Below, piece by piece: positions 25,991-34,171 of a DNA stretch of 34,428 nucleotides; position 1 is the stretch's first letter, and every line of letters begins with the position of its first letter. The notes under the pieces were generated by a model. The model had not been told where the DNA came from, made no database searches, and worked only from the letters and a program-made list of their open reading frames with translations. This DNA is from Bacteroidales bacterium (GTDB lineage Bacteria; Bacteroidota; Bacteroidia; Bacteroidales; UBA932): positions 1 through 34,428 of the forward strand of contig JAFUMO010000056.1 of NCBI GenBank assembly GCA_017482565.1. Reading direction: 5' to 3'. Made by a program: the position numbers and the translations under genes.

Positions 25991-28705
25991 ATGCAGGAAG
26001 ACGAAGTTACAGACAGAGAAGATGCGGTAGAGGAGATTGTGGAGGGGCAGGATGGCAGTACCGGCAAATACGAGAAGCTCATAAAGGACGGTGAGAACAA
26101 GTACAAGCTCACCGGAATGTACAAGGACTGGTTCCTTGATTATGCTTCATACGTTATTCTGGAGCGTGCCGTACCGCATATTTCAGATGGTTTCAAGCCG
26201 GTGCAGAGGCGTATAATGCACGCAATGAAGAACATTGATGACGGCCGCTATAACAAGGTGGCTAACATCATAGGACAGACCATGCAGTATCATCCGCACG
26301 GGGACGCATCTATTGGGGATGCCCTTGTACAGCTTGGGCAGAAGGACCTCCTTGTGGATTGCCAGGGTAACTGGGGAAACATCCTCACTGGAGACAGTGC
26401 TGCTGCGCCCCGTTACATTGAGGCCCGCCTGAGCGAGTTTGCAAAGGAGGTGGTGTTCAACCCTAAGACAACCGAGTGGATGAACTCATACGATGGCAGG
26501 AACCAGGAGCCTGTGAACCTCCCTGTGAAGTTCCCGCTGCTGCTGGTGCAGGGGGTTGAGGGAATTGCAGTGGGCCTGGCCTCAAAGATCCTTCCGCACA
26601 ACTTCAATGAGGTTATAGATGCGGCAATAGCCCATTACAGGGGAGAGGAGTTTGAACTCTATCCTGATTTCCCGACAGGGGGACTCATAGACTGCAGCAA
26701 GTACAACCGAGGCCTCCGCGGAGGGGCAGTGAAGGTGAGGGCAAAGATTTCCAAGCTGGACAAGAAGACCCTTGTAATTACGGAGATACCTTTCGGGAAG
26801 AGCACTTCCGTGCTCATTGAGAGCATTCTCAAGGCAAATGACAAAGGGAAGATAAAGATAAAGAAGGTGGATGACAACACGGCTGCCGAGGCGGAGATTG
26901 TAATCCATCTGCACAACGATATCTCTCCGGACAAGACCATAGACGCACTCTATGCGTTCACCGATTGTGAGGTGTCACTCTCTCCTAACTCCTGTGTGAT
27001 CATGGACAAGCACCCGCACTTCATAGGGGTGGATGAGATTCTCCGCTACAGTGCAGACTACACCAAGGAGCTCCTGCGCAGGGAACTGGAGATAAGGCTG
27101 GCGGAGCTGGAGAACGAATGGCATTATTTCTCGCTTGAAAAGATATTCTTTGAGAACAAGGTATACCGTATCCTGGAGCAGGAAGCCCGTACATGGGAGG
27201 CCCAGCTGGATGATGTCCACAATAAGATGCTGGAGTTCCAGCACCTTGTACACCGCCCTATAGTTATGGAGGACATTCTCAAGCTGGTGGAGAAGCCGGT
27301 ACGCAAGATCTCCAGGTTTGACGTGAAGGCAGTGGATGAGAAGATTGCCAGACTTGAAGAGGAGATGAAGGTTGTAAGGCATAACCTTGCTCACCTTGTG
27401 GAGTTTGCAATCGCCTACTTTGAGAGGCTGAAGAAGAAATACGGTGAGAAATACCCAAGGCTCACACAGATAAGCAACTTTGAGACAATTGAGGCAACCA
27501 AGGTGGTTGTGGCAAATGCCAAGCTGTATGTGAACCGCTCCGAGGGATTTGTGGGAACAGACCTCAAGAAGGATGAGAATGCGGAGTATCTGTGCGAGTG
27601 CTCGGACATAGATGACATCATAGTGTTCCTCAAGAATGGAAAATATATTGTAACCAAGATACAGAACAAGGCATTCATAGGGAAGGATATCCTGCATGCT
27701 GCGGTATTTGTGAAGAATGATACCCGTACCATCTACAATGTGGTATACAAGGACGGCAAATACTCGGCAGACGGCAAGACGGGGACCGTATATGCAAAGA
27801 GGTTCTCGGTTACAAGCGTCACCAGGGACAAATGGTATGACCTAACCCAGGGCAAGCCTGATTCCTCAATAGTATGGTTCTCAGCCAACCCTAACGGAGA
27901 GGCTGAGGTGCTCAAGGTGTTCCTCAAGCCGAGGCCCAAGCTCAAGAAGCTCATCCTTGAGTACGATTTTGCGGAGCTGGCAGTAAAGGGCAGGGGTTCA
28001 ATGGGAAATATCCTCTCAAGGAACCCTCTTCACAAGGTGCAGCTCAAGTCCAAGGGAAAATCCACCATCGGCGGCAAGCCGGTGTGGTTTGATGAGGACA
28101 TCAACCGACTGAATGAGGACCAGCGCGGTATCCTGTTGGGAGAGTTCCAGGCCGGTGACCGCATACTTGTAATCTGCAAGGACGGAACATTCTATACAAC
28201 CAACTTTGACTTGAGCAACAGGTACCAGGGGGATATCCTGAAGGTGGAGAAATATGATTCACAGAAGACCTACAGTGCAATATACATAGATGGTGAAACA
28301 GGATTCCATTATATAAAGAGGTTCTCGTTTGAGCCTAATGACAACATGCCGGTGCTCTTCATCTCCGATGCTCCGGGTTCACGCTTTGTTGAACTCTCGG
28401 AGGACCTGCATCCCCAGGCACTCATCACCTTCGGCGGCAAGCATGCCAAGAGGGAGGCAGAGGCAGTGGATGTGGAGGAATTCATCGGGAAGAAAGGCTT
28501 CAAGGCCAAAGGAAAAAGGGCAACCACATTTGAGGTGGAGGGGGTGAAGTTCATAGAGCCGCTGCAGAAGGAAGAGCCTGAAGATGTGAATCTTCCCGAC
28601 AGCAATCCGGAAGGGGCGGCACCTGAGGCAGATGTGCAGCAGCATGGAGAAGAGGGGTTCGCACCGGGGAGTACTATAGAGTTTGATGAACCAACACTGT
28701 TTTAG
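25991..28705 (+). CDS. parC: DNA topoisomerase IV subunit A (ParC/GyrA family)
   Basis: This subunit cuts and rejoins DNA to separate linked daughter chromosomes. The 904-residue protein has the winged-helix core with catalytic Y142 (in PRYIEARL). The quinolone region is YHPHGDASIGDALVQLGQ, in which Ala and Asp occupy the positions equivalent to E. coli GyrA 83 and 87. After the coiled-coil and tower region, the C-terminal part has beta-pinwheel-like repeats (about 545-830) and lacks an obvious GyrA box, which fits ParC rather than gyrase. The tail (about 860-904) is acidic and low-complexity. parE is not in the window. A separate gyrA elsewhere would confirm the assignment. Confidence 0.92.
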   Translation: MQEDEVTDREDAVEEIVEGQDGSTGKYEKLIKDGENKYKLTGMYKDWFLDYASYVILERAVPHISDGFKPVQRRIMHAMKNIDDGRYNKVANIIGQTMQYHPHGDASIGDALVQLGQKDLLVDCQGNWGNILTGDSAAAPRYIEARLSEFAKEVVFNPKTTEWMNSYDGRNQEPVNLPVKFPLLLVQGVEGIAVGLASKILPHNFNEVIDAAIAHYRGEEFELYPDFPTGGLIDCSKYNRGLRGGAVKVRAKISKLDKKTLVITEIPFGKSTSVLIESILKANDKGKIKIKKVDDNTAAEAEIVIHLHNDISPDKTIDALYAFTDCEVSLSPNSCVIMDKHPHFIGVDEILRYSADYTKELLRRELEIRLAELENEWHYFSLEKIFFENKVYRILEQEARTWEAQLDDVHNKMLEFQHLVHRPIVMEDILKLVEKPVRKISRFDVKAVDEKIARLEEEMKVVRHNLAHLVEFAIAYFERLKKKYGEKYPRLTQISNFETIEATKVVVANAKLYVNRSEGFVGTDLKKDENAEYLCECSDIDDIIVFLKNGKYIVTKIQNKAFIGKDILHAAVFVKNDTRTIYNVVYKDGKYSADGKTGTVYAKRFSVTSVTRDKWYDLTQGKPDSSIVWFSANPNGEAEVLKVFLKPRPKLKKLILEYDFAELAVKGRGSMGNILSRNPLHKVQLKSKGKSTIGGKPVWFDEDINRLNEDQRGILLGEFQAGDRILVICKDGTFYTTNFDLSNRYQGDILKVEKYDSQKTYSAIYIDGETGFHYIKRFSFEPNDNMPVLFISDAPGSRFVELSEDLHPQALITFGGKHAKREAEAVDVEEFIGKKGFKAKGKRATTFEVEGVKFIEPLQKEEPEDVNLPDSNPEGAAPEADVQQHGEEGFAPGSTIEFDEPTLF

Positions 28706-29248
28706 ATGATAATAACATTCTGCGGTTTTATGGGTTGTGGCAAAAGCACTCTGGGAAGGGGGCTTGCGGCAGCCTGCAACTGCAGGTTCATTGATTTGGA
28801 CGATTATATAGAGGCCAAATGGGCCATGAGTGTCTCCACAATCTTTGAGAGGAAGGGGGAAGAGTGGTTCAGGCAGGAGGAGTGTGCCTGTCTGGAGGAG
28901 ATAGTGGACGAATATGAGTATCTCAACTCCAAGGAGCAATATACGCTGGTGCTTGCATTGGGAGGAGGTACTGTAACATACGCCCCAAGTGCGGCCATAG
29001 TGAGGGAAAAGACCAGCTGCTTCTACCTGCAGTGCCCAAAGGAGGTCCTTCTTTCACGCCTGATAAAGAACAACTCCAGAAGGCCGCTCCTTGCAGGCAA
29101 GACTCCGGAGGAGATGTCCCTGGCGATAGACAACATGATGGCCCGCAGGGAGGGGATATACATCTCAATCGCCCACCAGATATATCCGTCCGGGATAAAG
29201 AAGCTTGCCGCACAGATTTCAGATTTCAAGGAGATGATCCAGGGATAA
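28706..29248 (+). CDS. aroK: Shikimate kinase
   Basis: AroK phosphorylates shikimate with ATP, a later step of the same pathway as AroE. The 180-residue protein has the Walker A loop GFMGCGKST (residues 7-15), the shikimate-binding Asp in FIDLDDYIE, Arg in EWFRQEE, and LALGGGTV. RRPLLAG forms the lid. The ATG at 28706 directly follows the parC stop at 28703-28705 with no spacer, so translation is probably coupled. The three genes recJ, parC and aroK appear to be one operon, ending in the hairpin at 29266. Confidence 0.95.
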   Translation: MIITFCGFMGCGKSTLGRGLAAACNCRFIDLDDYIEAKWAMSVSTIFERKGEEWFRQEECACLEEIVDEYEYLNSKEQYTLVLALGGGTVTYAPSAAIVREKTSCFYLQCPKEVLLSRLIKNNSRRPLLAGKTPEEMSLAIDNMMARREGIYISIAHQIYPSGIKKLAAQISDFKEMIQG

Positions 29249-29265
29249 GGCTTGTGCAGAAAACA

Positions 29266-29295
29266 GAAAATGGAACCCGCCAAGGTCCCATTTTC
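29266..29295. terminator. Bidirectional hairpin between aroK and era, copy 1 of a dispersed repeat
   Basis: GAAAATGGAACC (29266-29277) pairs with GGTCCCATTTTC (29284-29295), except for one A-C mismatch that becomes G-U on the minus-strand RNA. The loop is CGCCAA. It lies between convergent genes, 17 bases after the aroK stop and one base before the era stop codon, and U-rich bases follow on the minus-strand side. A second copy at 33936-33965 has identical arms and an inverted loop. Confidence 0.75.
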
Positions 29296-29296
29296 G

Positions 29297-30202
29297 TTAG
29301 TATATGTAGCCGAATTTCTTGAGCTCCTTTTTGCTTTCCCTCCAGTTGGGGTTCACCTTCACGAACATCTTGAGGAAGACCTTCTTCTCAAAGAATTTTT
29401 CCATGTCCCTCCTGGCCTGGGTGCCCACCCTCTTGAGGGCGAGGCCTCTCGGCCCTATGATGATTCCCTTCTGGGATTCCCTTATCACGTTAATTATTGC
29501 ACTGATGTTGTATATCTCCTCATTCTCTTCAAATGCGTCAATTACAACTTCGGTGCAGTATGGTATCTCCTTGCTGTAGTTGAGGAGGATCTTCTCCCTG
29601 ATTATCTCTGAGGCAAAGAAGCGCATGCTCTTGTCGGTGAAGACATCACGGTCGTACCATGCGTGCTGTTTTGGGAGGAGTTCCACAATCCTGTTCAAAA
29701 GCACATCCACATTGAACTTGTTGAGGGCAGAGATTGGAAGGATCTCCGCTTTTGGTACTGTTGCGTGCCATTTCTCCACAAGCTCAATCACTTTCTCCTG
29801 CTTTGTCTCATCAATCTTGTTGATGGCAATGATTACAGGGCACTCAACTTTATTGAGCTTCTCTATGTACTCAATGTTCTTGTCCATCTTCTCAACCACA
29901 TCAGTTACATAGAGGATGATGTCTGCATCACCTATGGCGGTATCCACAAACTCCATCATGCTCTCCTGTAGCATGTAGTTGGGCTTGAGTATGCCCGGGG
30001 TGTCTGAGAATACAATCTGGTAATCCGCCCCGTTTACTATACCCATAATGCGGTGCCTTGTGGTCTGTGCCTTGGCCGTAACAATGGAGAGCCTCTCTCC
30101 CACGAGGGCATTCATAAGGGTTGATTTGCCTACGTTAGGATTACCTATTATGTTTACAAAGCCAGCTTTGTTGATCTGGTCCATTCCGTTTTCCATTTCC
30201 AT
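29297..30202 (-). CDS. era: GTPase Era
   Basis: Era is an essential GTPase that binds 16S rRNA during small-subunit assembly. The 301-residue protein has the G1 loop GNPNVGKST (residues 20-28), the G3 motif DTPG, the G4 motif NKID, and the RNA-binding KH domain near the C-terminus with IIIGPRGLALKRVG. The start at 30202 gives MEMENGMDQINKAG; ATG at residue 3 or 7 is also possible. It lies 14 bases after the pseudouridine synthase on the same strand, a plausible ribosome-maturation operon. Confidence 0.96.
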   Translation of the reverse strand: MEMENGMDQINKAGFVNIIGNPNVGKSTLMNALVGERLSIVTAKAQTTRHRIMGIVNGADYQIVFSDTPGILKPNYMLQESMMEFVDTAIGDADIILYVTDVVEKMDKNIEYIEKLNKVECPVIIAINKIDETKQEKVIELVEKWHATVPKAEILPISALNKFNVDVLLNRIVELLPKQHAWYDRDVFTDKSMRFFASEIIREKILLNYSKEIPYCTEVVIDAFEENEEIYNISAIINVIRESQKGIIIGPRGLALKRVGTQARRDMEKFFEKKVFLKMFVKVNPNWRESKKELKKFGYIY

Positions 30203-30216
30203 AGTCCGGCGGAGTT

Positions 30217-31395
30217 TTACTCGAATGATCCCATTTTCAGCATTGATACCTCAAGGTCTGTAAGGAATCTCCACTGCCCCCTACGGAGGTTCTTCTTGGT
30301 GAGCCCTGCGAAATATACCCTGTCCAGCTTCTTCACCTTATAGCCGAAGTGCTCGAACATCCTCCTTACAATCCTGTTCCTTCCAGAGTGTATCTCAACT
30401 CCAACCTGGGACTTGTCCTCATCTATGTATGAGAGGGCATCCGCCTGGATGAAGCCGTCCTCAAGCTGCACTCCGTCCAGCAGTGCCTGGAAATCAGAGC
30501 CCTTGAAGTTCTTGTCCAGGAATACGTGGTAGATTTTCTTCTTCTCAAATGAAGGGTGGGTAAGCTTGTCGGCAAGCTCTCCGTCGTTGGTAAGGAGAAG
30601 CACGCCGGTAGTGGCCTTGTCCAGTCTTCCTACAGGATACACCCTCTCAGCACATTTGCCCTCAACCAGCTGCATTACTGTGCGCTCTGCGTGAGGATCG
30701 CTCATCGTGGTTACAAAATCCTTAGGCTTGTTCATTACAATATAAACTTTCTGCTCACCCTTGATGCGCTCGTCATTGAACCTCACCACATCCTTAGGAT
30801 ATACCTTTGTGCCAAGCTCTGTGATTGTAACGCCGTTAACGCTTACAAGGCCTGCCACAATGTAGTCATCTGCCTCCCTTCTTGAACAGATGCCTGAATT
30901 TGCAATGTATTTGTTGAGCCTTACACCCTCATCTGCCTTTGCTTTTGGAGCCCTCTGTGCAGGGGTGTAGTTCTGTACTCCCTTGTAGTTCCTTCTCTCC
31001 TCAAGAGTCTTGCCTACCATTCCATAGGCCCTTTTGCCTGTGAACTCCTTCTCTCCGAAGCTCCTGTTGCCCCTCTTCTCCTCAAAGTCCCTCTCTCCGC
31101 GGAAAGAGACCTTCCTTGCAGGCTTGCCGAAGCTTCTCTCTCCCGACGAATTTTTGCCGTAAGGCTTTGCACCTCTGGCATCCTTGCCGGAATGCTTCTC
31201 ATCCCTGAAGGAGCCTCCTGCAGGTCTTGAACCTCTTGCTGATGAATATTTACGCTTTGCTGGGCTCTCTGCAGCCGAGTTGTCAACTGAGCCTTCTGCG
31301 GCTGAGTAGCGTCTGGCAGGTTTTCTGCCGTTTGTCATTCCTGTACGTGCGGCACCTCTTGCGCCACCACGTCTGCTGTTTGTTTCGTTTCTCAT
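30217..31395 (-). CDS. RluB/RsuA-family 23S rRNA pseudouridine synthase with long basic N-terminal tail
   Basis: The 392-residue protein converts specific uridines in rRNA to pseudouridine. Residues from about 157 onwards form an S4-like RNA-binding domain (VRLNKYIANSGICSRREADD) and the catalytic domain with GRLDKATTGVLLL, whose Asp is the nucleophile. HSGRNRIVRRMFEHFGYKV closes the fold. The first 155 or so residues are disordered, rich in Arg, Lys, Gly and Ser, with imperfect repeats around SFGEK, SFRGE and SFGKP. Such tails occur in Bacteroidota homologues and probably add non-specific RNA binding. RluB specificity is likely but unproven, so no symbol is given. Confidence 0.92.
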   Translation of the reverse strand: MRNETNSRRGGARGAARTGMTNGRKPARRYSAAEGSVDNSAAESPAKRKYSSARGSRPAGGSFRDEKHSGKDARGAKPYGKNSSGERSFGKPARKVSFRGERDFEEKRGNRSFGEKEFTGKRAYGMVGKTLEERRNYKGVQNYTPAQRAPKAKADEGVRLNKYIANSGICSRREADDYIVAGLVSVNGVTITELGTKVYPKDVVRFNDERIKGEQKVYIVMNKPKDFVTTMSDPHAERTVMQLVEGKCAERVYPVGRLDKATTGVLLLTNDGELADKLTHPSFEKKKIYHVFLDKNFKGSDFQALLDGVQLEDGFIQADALSYIDEDKSQVGVEIHSGRNRIVRRMFEHFGYKVKKLDRVYFAGLTKKNLRRGQWRFLTDLEVSMLKMGSFE

Positions 31396-31418
31396 CTATA
31401 TATCTAAAAAATAGGGCG

Positions 31419-31426
31419 CAAAGTTA
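31419..31426 (-). promoter_or_regulatory. -7 promoter box for the pseudouridine synthase-era operon
   Basis: On the minus strand this reads TAACTTTG, an exact TAnnTTTG match, 24 bases upstream of the ATG at 31395. No clear -33 element is seen. The start of transcription would be near 31413. Confidence 0.55.
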
Positions 31427-31466
31427 TGCTAATCTGCGATATTTTCCTACTTTTACTGAATAATTT

Positions 31467-32738
31467 GTGGAGGACCAGGCTGTGAAGAATCTATTTAATG
31501 TACCGCCCCTTGTGAGGGAGAATCTGGATGTGGCGTTGAAATCCATAAGGAGCAACAGGTTGAGGTCGCTCCTTACAATCTTCATCATTGCAATAGGCAT
31601 AACATCCCTTGTAGGGATACTTACCGCTACTGATGCCCTCAAGAGGGAGGTGTTCTCCAGTTTTGAGAAGTTTGGCACAACATCATTCTCGATAGTTTCC
31701 AGGTATTATTCCGTTGAAGGGGGAGAAAGGGAGAGGGTGAGGAACAGTATGGCAATCACATACAGCCAGGCAAGGATGTTCAAGGAGAACTTCACCGGTG
31801 AGTGCCTGGTTTCCATACATTGCACAGCCTCTTCCGGTGCAACCATAAAATACGGGGGAGCAAGCACCAATCCTACCATTGCAGTGATTGCCGCGGATGA
31901 GAATTATCTGAGGTTTTCTAACCTGGGGATAGCCAGAGGGAGGGGAATCAGCGCAAATGATGACAGATTGGCCTCTTTTGTGTGTGTAGTGGGAAGCGGT
32001 GTGGTGAATACCCTGTTCGGGAGGCATGAGGACCCTCTGGGGAAGGTAATTTCAGTGCAGGGGGTGAGGTTTGAGATTATAGGTGTTCTGGAGGCTGCGG
32101 GTGCCTCGCTTGGGGGAAGCATGGACAACCGGGTTATTATTCCGGTGTCATCTGCCAGGACATACTTCATGAGTGACAATACCTCATTTACCGTGGGGGT
32201 ACTCCCTCTGGAGTTCGGCTCGGGAGAGGATTACCATGGGATGGCGGAGCAGCTGATGCGTTCGGTGAGGAGGCTCTCGCCTATAGACGGTACAGATTTC
32301 CGTATCAGCAGCAGCGATGCAATGCTTACTGAGCTGAATGAGGTTATGGGGGTAATTACAATAGTATCAGCGGTGATAGGTCTCATTACGCTGCTTGGGG
32401 CAGCCGTTGGGCTGATGAACATTATGCTGGTTTCGGTAAAGGAGCGTACAAGGGAGATAGGTACCCGCAAGGCGCTGGGGGCTTCCGCAAAGATGATAAA
32501 GGAGCAGTTCCTGTTTGAGTCTGTGGCAATAAGCCAGATTGGGTGTGCCCTGGGAATTGTTATGGGAATCCTCTCTGGCAATGCGGTTGCAATGCTCATG
32601 AGGGCGTCGTTCATCATCCCGTGGGTATGGATGCTTGCCGCAATTGCTGTATGCCTGGCTGTTGGGGTTGCCAGCGGCTATCTGCCGGCAGTAAGGGCAT
32701 CAAGACTTGATCCGATAGAGGCATTGAGGTACGAATAA
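31467..32738 (+). CDS. MacB/FtsX-type ABC transporter permease
   Basis: The 423-residue protein has one N-terminal TM segment (about 31-52, TIFIIAIGITSLVGIL), a large periplasmic domain (about 60-290) of the MacB_PCD type, and three C-terminal TM segments. The FtsX-domain motif VKERTREIGTRKALGA and the end RASRLDPIEALRYE are typical. Such proteins pair with an ATPase of the LolD/MacB type; none is adjacent, so it must use one encoded elsewhere. The start is GTG at 31467 or GTG at 31482. The latter has GGAGG 8 bases upstream, an unusual Shine-Dalgarno match for this phylum. A stop at 31461 rules out anything longer. Confidence 0.9.
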   Translation: MEDQAVKNLFNVPPLVRENLDVALKSIRSNRLRSLLTIFIIAIGITSLVGILTATDALKREVFSSFEKFGTTSFSIVSRYYSVEGGERERVRNSMAITYSQARMFKENFTGECLVSIHCTASSGATIKYGGASTNPTIAVIAADENYLRFSNLGIARGRGISANDDRLASFVCVVGSGVVNTLFGRHEDPLGKVISVQGVRFEIIGVLEAAGASLGGSMDNRVIIPVSSARTYFMSDNTSFTVGVLPLEFGSGEDYHGMAEQLMRSVRRLSPIDGTDFRISSSDAMLTELNEVMGVITIVSAVIGLITLLGAAVGLMNIMLVSVKERTREIGTRKALGASAKMIKEQFLFESVAISQIGCALGIVMGILSGNAVAMLMRASFIIPWVWMLAAIAVCLAVGVASGYLPAVRASRLDPIEALRYE

Positions 32739-32751
32739 TCCATTTATTAGC

Positions 32752-32759
32752 TATATTTG
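32752..32759 (+). promoter_or_regulatory. -7 promoter box for exbB-exbD
   Basis: TATATTTG is an exact TAnnTTTG match, 34 bases upstream of the ExbB ATG and 13 bases after the permease stop. No convincing -33 element lies at the usual distance. Confidence 0.55.
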
Positions 32760-32793
32760 CCACCTGATTTGAAATAAAAACTTACATTACAAT

Positions 32794-33480
32794 ATGCTTT
32801 TTACATTACTGCAGGCAAATGTTGCCGCTGAAGCCGTTGCTACGGAAGAGCTCAATTTTTCCCTTATAGATATGGCGTTCAAGGGTGGATGGCTCATGAT
32901 TCCGCTATTTCTGCTTTCAATTGTCACAATCTACATCTTCTCAATGAAATGGTGGGCTATAAACAAGGCCTCCAAGGTTGACAGGAACTTTATGGACCAG
33001 GTAAGGGAACTTGTACAGGACGGCAAGCCTAAAGCTGCGCTGGCATTGTGCAACGATACAGACACACCGGTTGCCAGACTTGTGGCAAAAGGGATTGAAA
33101 GGATAGGGCGTCCTCTCCAGGATATTCAGATTGCAGTGGAGAATGTGGGTACCGTAGAGACCAGCAAGCTGGAGAAAGGTTTGCCTATGCTTGCCACAAT
33201 TGCCGGCGGAGGCCCTATGATAGGTTTCCTCGGTACAGTTATGGGTATGGTGCAGGCTTTCTTCAATATGGCCCAGGCAGGGAGCAACATAGACATCACT
33301 CTGCTGTCGGGAGGAATATATACTGCAATGGTGACTACCGTTGCGGGCCTTATTGTAGGTATCATGGCATTCTTCGGATACAACTTCCTCACTTCAAGGG
33401 TGTCTGATGTGGTATTCCAGATGCAGTCCACCACAGTTGAGTTCTTGGATATGCTGCAGGAGCCTGTAAGGAGACAGTAA
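32794..33480 (+). CDS. exbB: ExbB/TolQ/MotA-family proton channel protein
   Basis: ExbB forms the pentameric proton channel that powers TonB-dependent transport in the inner membrane. The 228-residue protein has three TM segments: about 31-50 (GGWLMIPLFLLSIVTIYIFS), about 134-158 and about 166-190. The conserved GGGPMIGFLGTVMGMVQAF and GIYTAMVTTVAGLIVGI stretches line the channel. It is followed after 15 bases by exbD. ExbB is preferred to TolQ because the pair stands without tolA, tolB or pal genes, but the two cannot be fully told apart by sequence alone. Confidence 0.9.
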   Translation: MLFTLLQANVAAEAVATEELNFSLIDMAFKGGWLMIPLFLLSIVTIYIFSMKWWAINKASKVDRNFMDQVRELVQDGKPKAALALCNDTDTPVARLVAKGIERIGRPLQDIQIAVENVGTVETSKLEKGLPMLATIAGGGPMIGFLGTVMGMVQAFFNMAQAGSNIDITLLSGGIYTAMVTTVAGLIVGIMAFFGYNFLTSRVSDVVFQMQSTTVEFLDMLQEPVRRQ

Positions 33481-33495
33481 CGGAGGGGATAGGTT

Positions 33496-33909
33496 ATGGC
33501 AATAAAACAACGGACCAAGATCAGTGCAGAGTTCAGCATGTCCTCAATGACGGATATAGTGTTCCTGTTGCTCATCTTTTTTCTGGTGACTTCCACATTG
33601 ATAAACCCCAATGCTCTGAAGCTGCTCCTTCCAAAGAGCACAAACCAGATAACCGCAAAGCAGCAGACAAGCGTTTCAATAAAGCATTACCTGCACAACA
33701 ATACCTTCTCGTTCCATATAAACGGGGACAAGAGGCCTGTAAGGGTTGATGAAGTTGAGCCTATGCTCCAGCAGCTGCTGCAGGATGAGGAGGACCCTAC
33801 ATTCTCCATCTATGCAGACAAGACAGTGCCCATTGAGCAGGTTGTGAACATGATGAACATAGGGAAGCGCAACAAATACAAGGTTATCCTGGGAACTTCT
33901 CCGGAGTAA
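33496..33909 (+). CDS. exbD: ExbD/TolR-family biopolymer transport protein
   Basis: ExbD works with ExbB to turn proton flow into motion of TonB. The 137-residue protein has a short cytoplasmic N-terminus, then one TM segment at about 18-36 that begins with the conserved Asp in SSMTDIVFLLLIFFLVTST. The periplasmic domain includes FSIYADKTVPIEQVVNMM. The usual next gene in many Bacteroidota, tonB, is absent; a hairpin and an Rpn-type gene follow. The ATG at 33496 gives the expected start. Confidence 0.91.
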   Translation: MAIKQRTKISAEFSMSSMTDIVFLLLIFFLVTSTLINPNALKLLLPKSTNQITAKQQTSVSIKHYLHNNTFSFHINGDKRPVRVDEVEPMLQQLLQDEEDPTFSIYADKTVPIEQVVNMMNIGKRNKYKVILGTSPE

Positions 33910-33935
33910 TTTGAGAAAATATAATATGCTTAACA

Positions 33936-33965
33936 GAAAATGGAACCTTGGCGGGTCCCATTTTC
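33936..33965 (+). terminator. Hairpin after exbD, copy 2 of the dispersed repeat with inverted loop
   Basis: GAAAATGGAACC (33936-33947) and GGTCCCATTTTC (33954-33965) are the same arms as copy 1 at 29266, including the single A-C mismatch. The loop is TTGGCG, the exact reverse complement of the copy 1 loop. The 3' arm runs on into CTTTAT, so it can act as the exbBD terminator. Confidence 0.75.
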
Positions 33966-34110
33966 TTTATACCTTCTCTCCTATAGTTACTTCCGAAACG
34001 GAAAAATCCTTCAATTCCAAAAAAAGAAATTGCAGAAACAGCAATTGTATTTTGCGAGGTGAAAGTTTTTCTTTTTCAACAATTTTTTACGCTAAGTTTT
34101 TACGAATCTG

Positions 34111-34142
34111 TTGCGTTTTCTCCTTTTACTTCAATAGGTTTG
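34111..34142 (+). promoter_or_regulatory. Promoter for the Rpn-type gene
   Basis: TTG (34111-34113), a 21-base spacer and TAGGTTTG (34135-34142) match the Bacteroidota -33/-7 pattern. Transcription would start near 34148, about 24 bases before the ATG at 34172. Confidence 0.55.
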
Positions 34143-34171
34143 CTCCTGTTAACCTTTAAAATTTGAGAGGC

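Larger units (their letters stand above)
33910..34171. other. Spacer between exbD and the Rpn-type gene (262 bp)
   Basis: No believable gene is seen. The spacer holds the hairpin at 33936-33965, a small palindrome TTCCGAAACGGAA (33991-34003) that could be an operator, AT-rich sequence, and the promoter at 34111-34142. An 82-codon open frame here has no family resemblance and crosses these structures. Confidence 0.6.

Noticed and set aside
6211-28601. Chi or KOPS role for the repeated 10-mer
   Set aside because: Such signals are strand-biased. Here the exact copies split about evenly between strands, in a window that shows no sign of containing the origin or terminus.
33911-34159. An 82-codon open frame after exbD
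   Set aside because: It begins at a non-ATG-like context beside the exbD stop, crosses the hairpin and promoter, and shows no family resemblance.
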